A DNA stretch of 8,251 bases from Methylovulum sp. Its GTDB lineage: Bacteria; Pseudomonadota; Gammaproteobacteria; Methylococcales; Methylomonadaceae. The stretch covers positions 1-8,251 of the forward strand of contig JAQTNZ010000086.1 of NCBI GenBank assembly GCA_028713595.1. Reading direction: 5' to 3'. Position numbers and translations under genes: made by a program. Positions 6,704-8,251 of the stretch are shown piece after piece. Under the pieces are notes generated by a model, which saw only the letters and a list, made by a program, of their open reading frames with translations, searched no databases and was not told the origin of the DNA. How positions within the stretch are numbered: position 1 is the stretch's first letter; each line of letters starts with the position of its first letter.

Positions 6704-6744
6704 CAGCGCAGACCGGCGGCAATCCCTTGCCTGCGGCTGCGTTG
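6704..6744. repeat. Long imperfect hairpin downstream of ihfB
   Basis: Eight pairs (6704-6711 with 6737-6744, including one G-U) are followed inward, past a bulged A, by three pairs (6713-6715 with 6734-6736), a 2x2 mismatch, and five pairs (6718-6722 with 6727-6731). It begins 14 bases after the ihfB stop and could protect or end the ihfB transcript. No T-run follows (TTGATTTCTG), so an intrinsic terminator is doubtful. Confidence 0.5.
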
Positions 6745-6852
6745 ATTTCTGCCTAGCACTTACTAAAACTTTAGCCCATTCCTCTAAATGCGCCATTTTG
6801 TTACCCTCTTCTTGCTTGCGCCTTCTCTCTGCTCGATTCCTCAATTGACTTT

Positions 6853-6880
6853 TTGACTGTATTGCCTTCTGTGATATATT
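6853..6880 (+). promoter_or_regulatory. Sigma70-like promoter of feoAB
   Basis: TTGACT (6853-6858) and TATATT (6875-6880) are 16 bases apart, and TGA directly before the second hexamer gives an extended -10. A second TTGACT lies at 6845-6850. Transcription should begin near 6887, inside the Fur-box-like sequence and about 65 bases before feoA. Confidence 0.6.
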
Positions 6881-6909
6881 AATCATTAATGAGAATGATT
6901 ATTGATAAT
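6880..6909 (+). promoter_or_regulatory. Fur-box-like operator of feoAB
   Basis: TGAGAATGATTATTG (6890-6904) matches the 7-1-7 Fur consensus (TGATAAT-N-ATTATCA) at 11 of 14 positions. It sits in a wider array: TAATCATT (6880-6887) is a perfect inverted repeat of AATGATTA (6894-6901), and ATTAT-TG-ATAAT follows at 6898-6909. It overlaps the expected transcription start, so Fur-Fe(II) bound here would block RNA polymerase. Fur control of feo genes is well established in other gammaproteobacteria. Confidence 0.7.
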
Positions 6910-6951
6910 CCCTCGTTCTTCCGATGTTCACACTCAGTCTAGGATACGTTT

Positions 6952-7185
6952 ATGGCCCTTAGCTTAAAAAATCTTCATGTTGGTGATTTAGGGAAAATCG
7001 TCGGTTTTGAACAATCCGGCAAAGCCTACCGTAAACGTCTGCTGGCTATGGGGCTAACCCCAGGCACCGCCTTTAGCGTTACCCGCTTTGCCCCTATGGG
7101 CGATCCGGTGGAAATCAAATTGCGCGGTTTTTCCTTAACCCTGCGTAAAGATGAAGCGGCTATCTTATTGATAGAGAGACTGTAA
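6952..7185 (+). CDS. feoA: Ferrous iron transport protein A (SH3-like)
   Basis: The 77-residue cytoplasmic protein is a single FeoA domain with an SH3-like beta barrel, the usual size for a stand-alone FeoA. It assists FeoB in Fe(II) uptake, probably by contact with FeoB. The family pattern is visible in NLHVGDLGKIVGF (8-20), YRKRLLAMGLTPGTAF (26-41), APMGDPVEIKLRGF (47-60) and SLTLRKDEAAILLIE (61-75). The ATG at 6952 has AGGA (6941-6944) seven bases upstream. Its stop overlaps the feoB start by one base (TAATG), so the two are translationally coupled. It is preceded by a promoter with a Fur-box-like operator, which points to induction when iron is scarce. Confidence 0.95.
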   Translation: MALSLKNLHVGDLGKIVGFEQSGKAYRKRLLAMGLTPGTAFSVTRFAPMGDPVEIKLRGFSLTLRKDEAAILLIERL

Positions 7186-8251
7186 TGAAACCCGATTTTA
7201 CGGTAGGCGTAGTCGGCAATCCCAATTGCGGCAAGACTACCTTGTTCAACGCCTTGACCGGTGCCAAACAGCATGTCGGCAATTGGCCGGGAGTGACCGT
7301 TGAAAAAAAATCCGGCGAATATAGCTACGATGGCAAGCTGATTGAATTGGTCGATTTGCCCGGCACATATTCTTTGGAAGCCGCCGATGACCAAGTGTCC
7401 TTGGACGAAAAAGTCGCCAGGGATTATGTCGCTTCACGAGAGGCGGATCTCATCATCAATATCATTGATGCCGCCAATATTGAGCGTAACCTCTACCTGA
7501 CCTCGCAACTGATAGAAATGCGCGTACCGATGGTATTGGTGCTGAATATGATGGATGCCGTCAAACAGCGCGGTATTAAAATCGATATTGACGCATTGTC
7601 TAGCCAACTCGGCTGCCCGGTCATCCCCATCACGGCTTCCGCCAAACACGGTATTGTCGGTTTAAAAACAGCTATCAATAAAGCCGCGCAAACCCAGCCT
7701 ATCCCCACTATAGCGATCTCTTATTGCTCTGCTTTGGAACACGCAGTCAGTGACTTATCTCCTGATTTACAGGAAGTGGCAGCCCAATATCCATGTGATT
7801 TACGCTGGCTGGTTTTACGTCTGCTGGAAGATGACACGCTCGCTAAGCAGATCGGCGGGTTGGCTATTTTGCCAAAAGTCCTTCGATTACAAGCTTGGGT
7901 TGCCGAAGAGACCGATGATGATATTGATATTCTCGCCGCTGATGCCCGTTATGTTTTCGTCAACCAACTGACGCAACGATGTGTCTGTAAGCTCAACGAA
8001 GTCAGCCGCCATACTACAGAGATCATCGACCGCTTTGTGTTGAACCGTTTTCTTGGTATTCCGGTTTTTTTGTTAGTCATGTATGCTATGTTTATGTTCA
8101 CCATCAATATCGGTAGCGCCTTCATAGATTTTTTTGACCAAGCTGTTGGAGCCTTGTTAGTTGATGGTTTGGGGGGGATGTTGACAAGCTGGTCGGTTCC
8201 CGAATGGCTAACTGTACTCATAACTAAAGGCATAGGCAGCGGTGTCCAAGT
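7185..8251 (+). CDS. feoB: Ferrous iron transporter FeoB, N-terminal part (cut by window edge)
   Basis: The frame is open from the ATG at 7185 to the window end: 355 full codons of a protein that normally has about 750-780 residues. FeoB is an inner-membrane Fe(II) transporter with a cytosolic GTPase. The G-protein motifs are all present: G1 GNPNCGKT (11-18), G2 with Thr38 in WPGVTVEKK (34-42), G3 DLPGTYSL (57-64), G4 NMMD (121-124) and G5 TASAK (150-154). The helical spacer follows at about 170-265. The first membrane segment begins near residue 291 (GIPVFLLVMYAMFMF), after the usual RFVLNRFLG entry. The start shares one base with the feoA stop. No frameshift or internal stop is seen in the visible part. 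Any feoC and the transmembrane gates lie outside the window. Confidence 0.97.
   Translation, partial: MKPDFTVGVVGNPNCGKTTLFNALTGAKQHVGNWPGVTVEKKSGEYSYDGKLIELVDLPGTYSLEAADDQVSLDEKVARDYVASREADLIINIIDAANIERNLYLTSQLIEMRVPMVLVLNMMDAVKQRGIKIDIDALSSQLGCPVIPITASAKHGIVGLKTAINKAAQTQPIPTIAISYCSALEHAVSDLSPDLQEVAAQYPCDLRWLVLRLLEDDTLAKQIGGLAILPKVLRLQAWVAEETDDDIDILAADARYVFVNQLTQRCVCKLNEVSRHTTEIIDRFVLNRFLGIPVFLLVMYAMFMFTINIGSAFIDFFDQAVGALLVDGLGGMLTSWSVPEWLTVLITKGIGSGVQ

Noticed and set aside
6680..6886. Minus-strand 68-codon frame between ihfB and feoA
   Set aside because: Its start lies inside the Fur-box-like palindromes with no ribosome binding site, it overlaps the ihfB 3' end and the long hairpin, and its low-complexity basic sequence matches no family I recognise.

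Overview
The window looks like a chromosomal segment of a gammaproteobacterium outside the enteric group. The reason is gene order: hisC, a fused tyrA-aroA, cmk, rpsA and ihfB follow one another as in the aromatic 'supraoperon' of Pseudomonas and relatives, and the IhfB and ribosomal protein S1 sequences are of gammaproteobacterial type. A Uma2-family gene at the left edge and Fur-type control of feoAB would fit, for example, the Methylococcales or a neighbouring lineage. That placement is an inference from family knowledge, not something the sequence proves.

Layout. Bases 2-409 hold the 3' part of a Uma2-family (PD-(D/E)xK nuclease-like) gene. Bases 443-4400 are a tightly packed plus-strand run: hisC (443-1546) overlaps tyrA-aroA (1546-3741) by one base, and cmk (3744-4400) starts two bases after the fusion gene ends. 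An 84-base gap holds a possible promoter and a small hairpin ahead of rpsA (4485-6146), which ends at a good intrinsic terminator (about 6159-6186). The next 200 bases hold no clear protein gene but several hairpins, two of them mutually exclusive, forming the leader of ihfB (6385-6690, GTG start). A second gap (6691-6951) holds a long imperfect hairpin, a sigma70-like promoter and a Fur-box-like AT-rich palindromic region, followed by feoA (6952-7185) and the first 355 codons of feoB (7185 to the window edge, one-base overlap with feoA). Every supported gene is on the plus strand.

How the genes work together. HisC-type aminotransferase, prephenate dehydrogenase and EPSP synthase serve the shikimate and tyrosine/phenylalanine/histidine pathways. 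Cmk supplies CDP and dCDP, S1 delivers mRNA to the ribosome, and IhfB is one half of the DNA-bending protein IHF. FeoA and FeoB form a separate, probably iron-repressed ferrous iron uptake unit.

I found no mobile element, CRISPR array, tRNA or rRNA, and no new multi-gene system. The parts that most merit a second look are the structured ihfB leader, the seamless TyrA-AroA fusion with its class II-like EPSP synthase motifs, and the Uma2 gene sitting where pheA would be expected.
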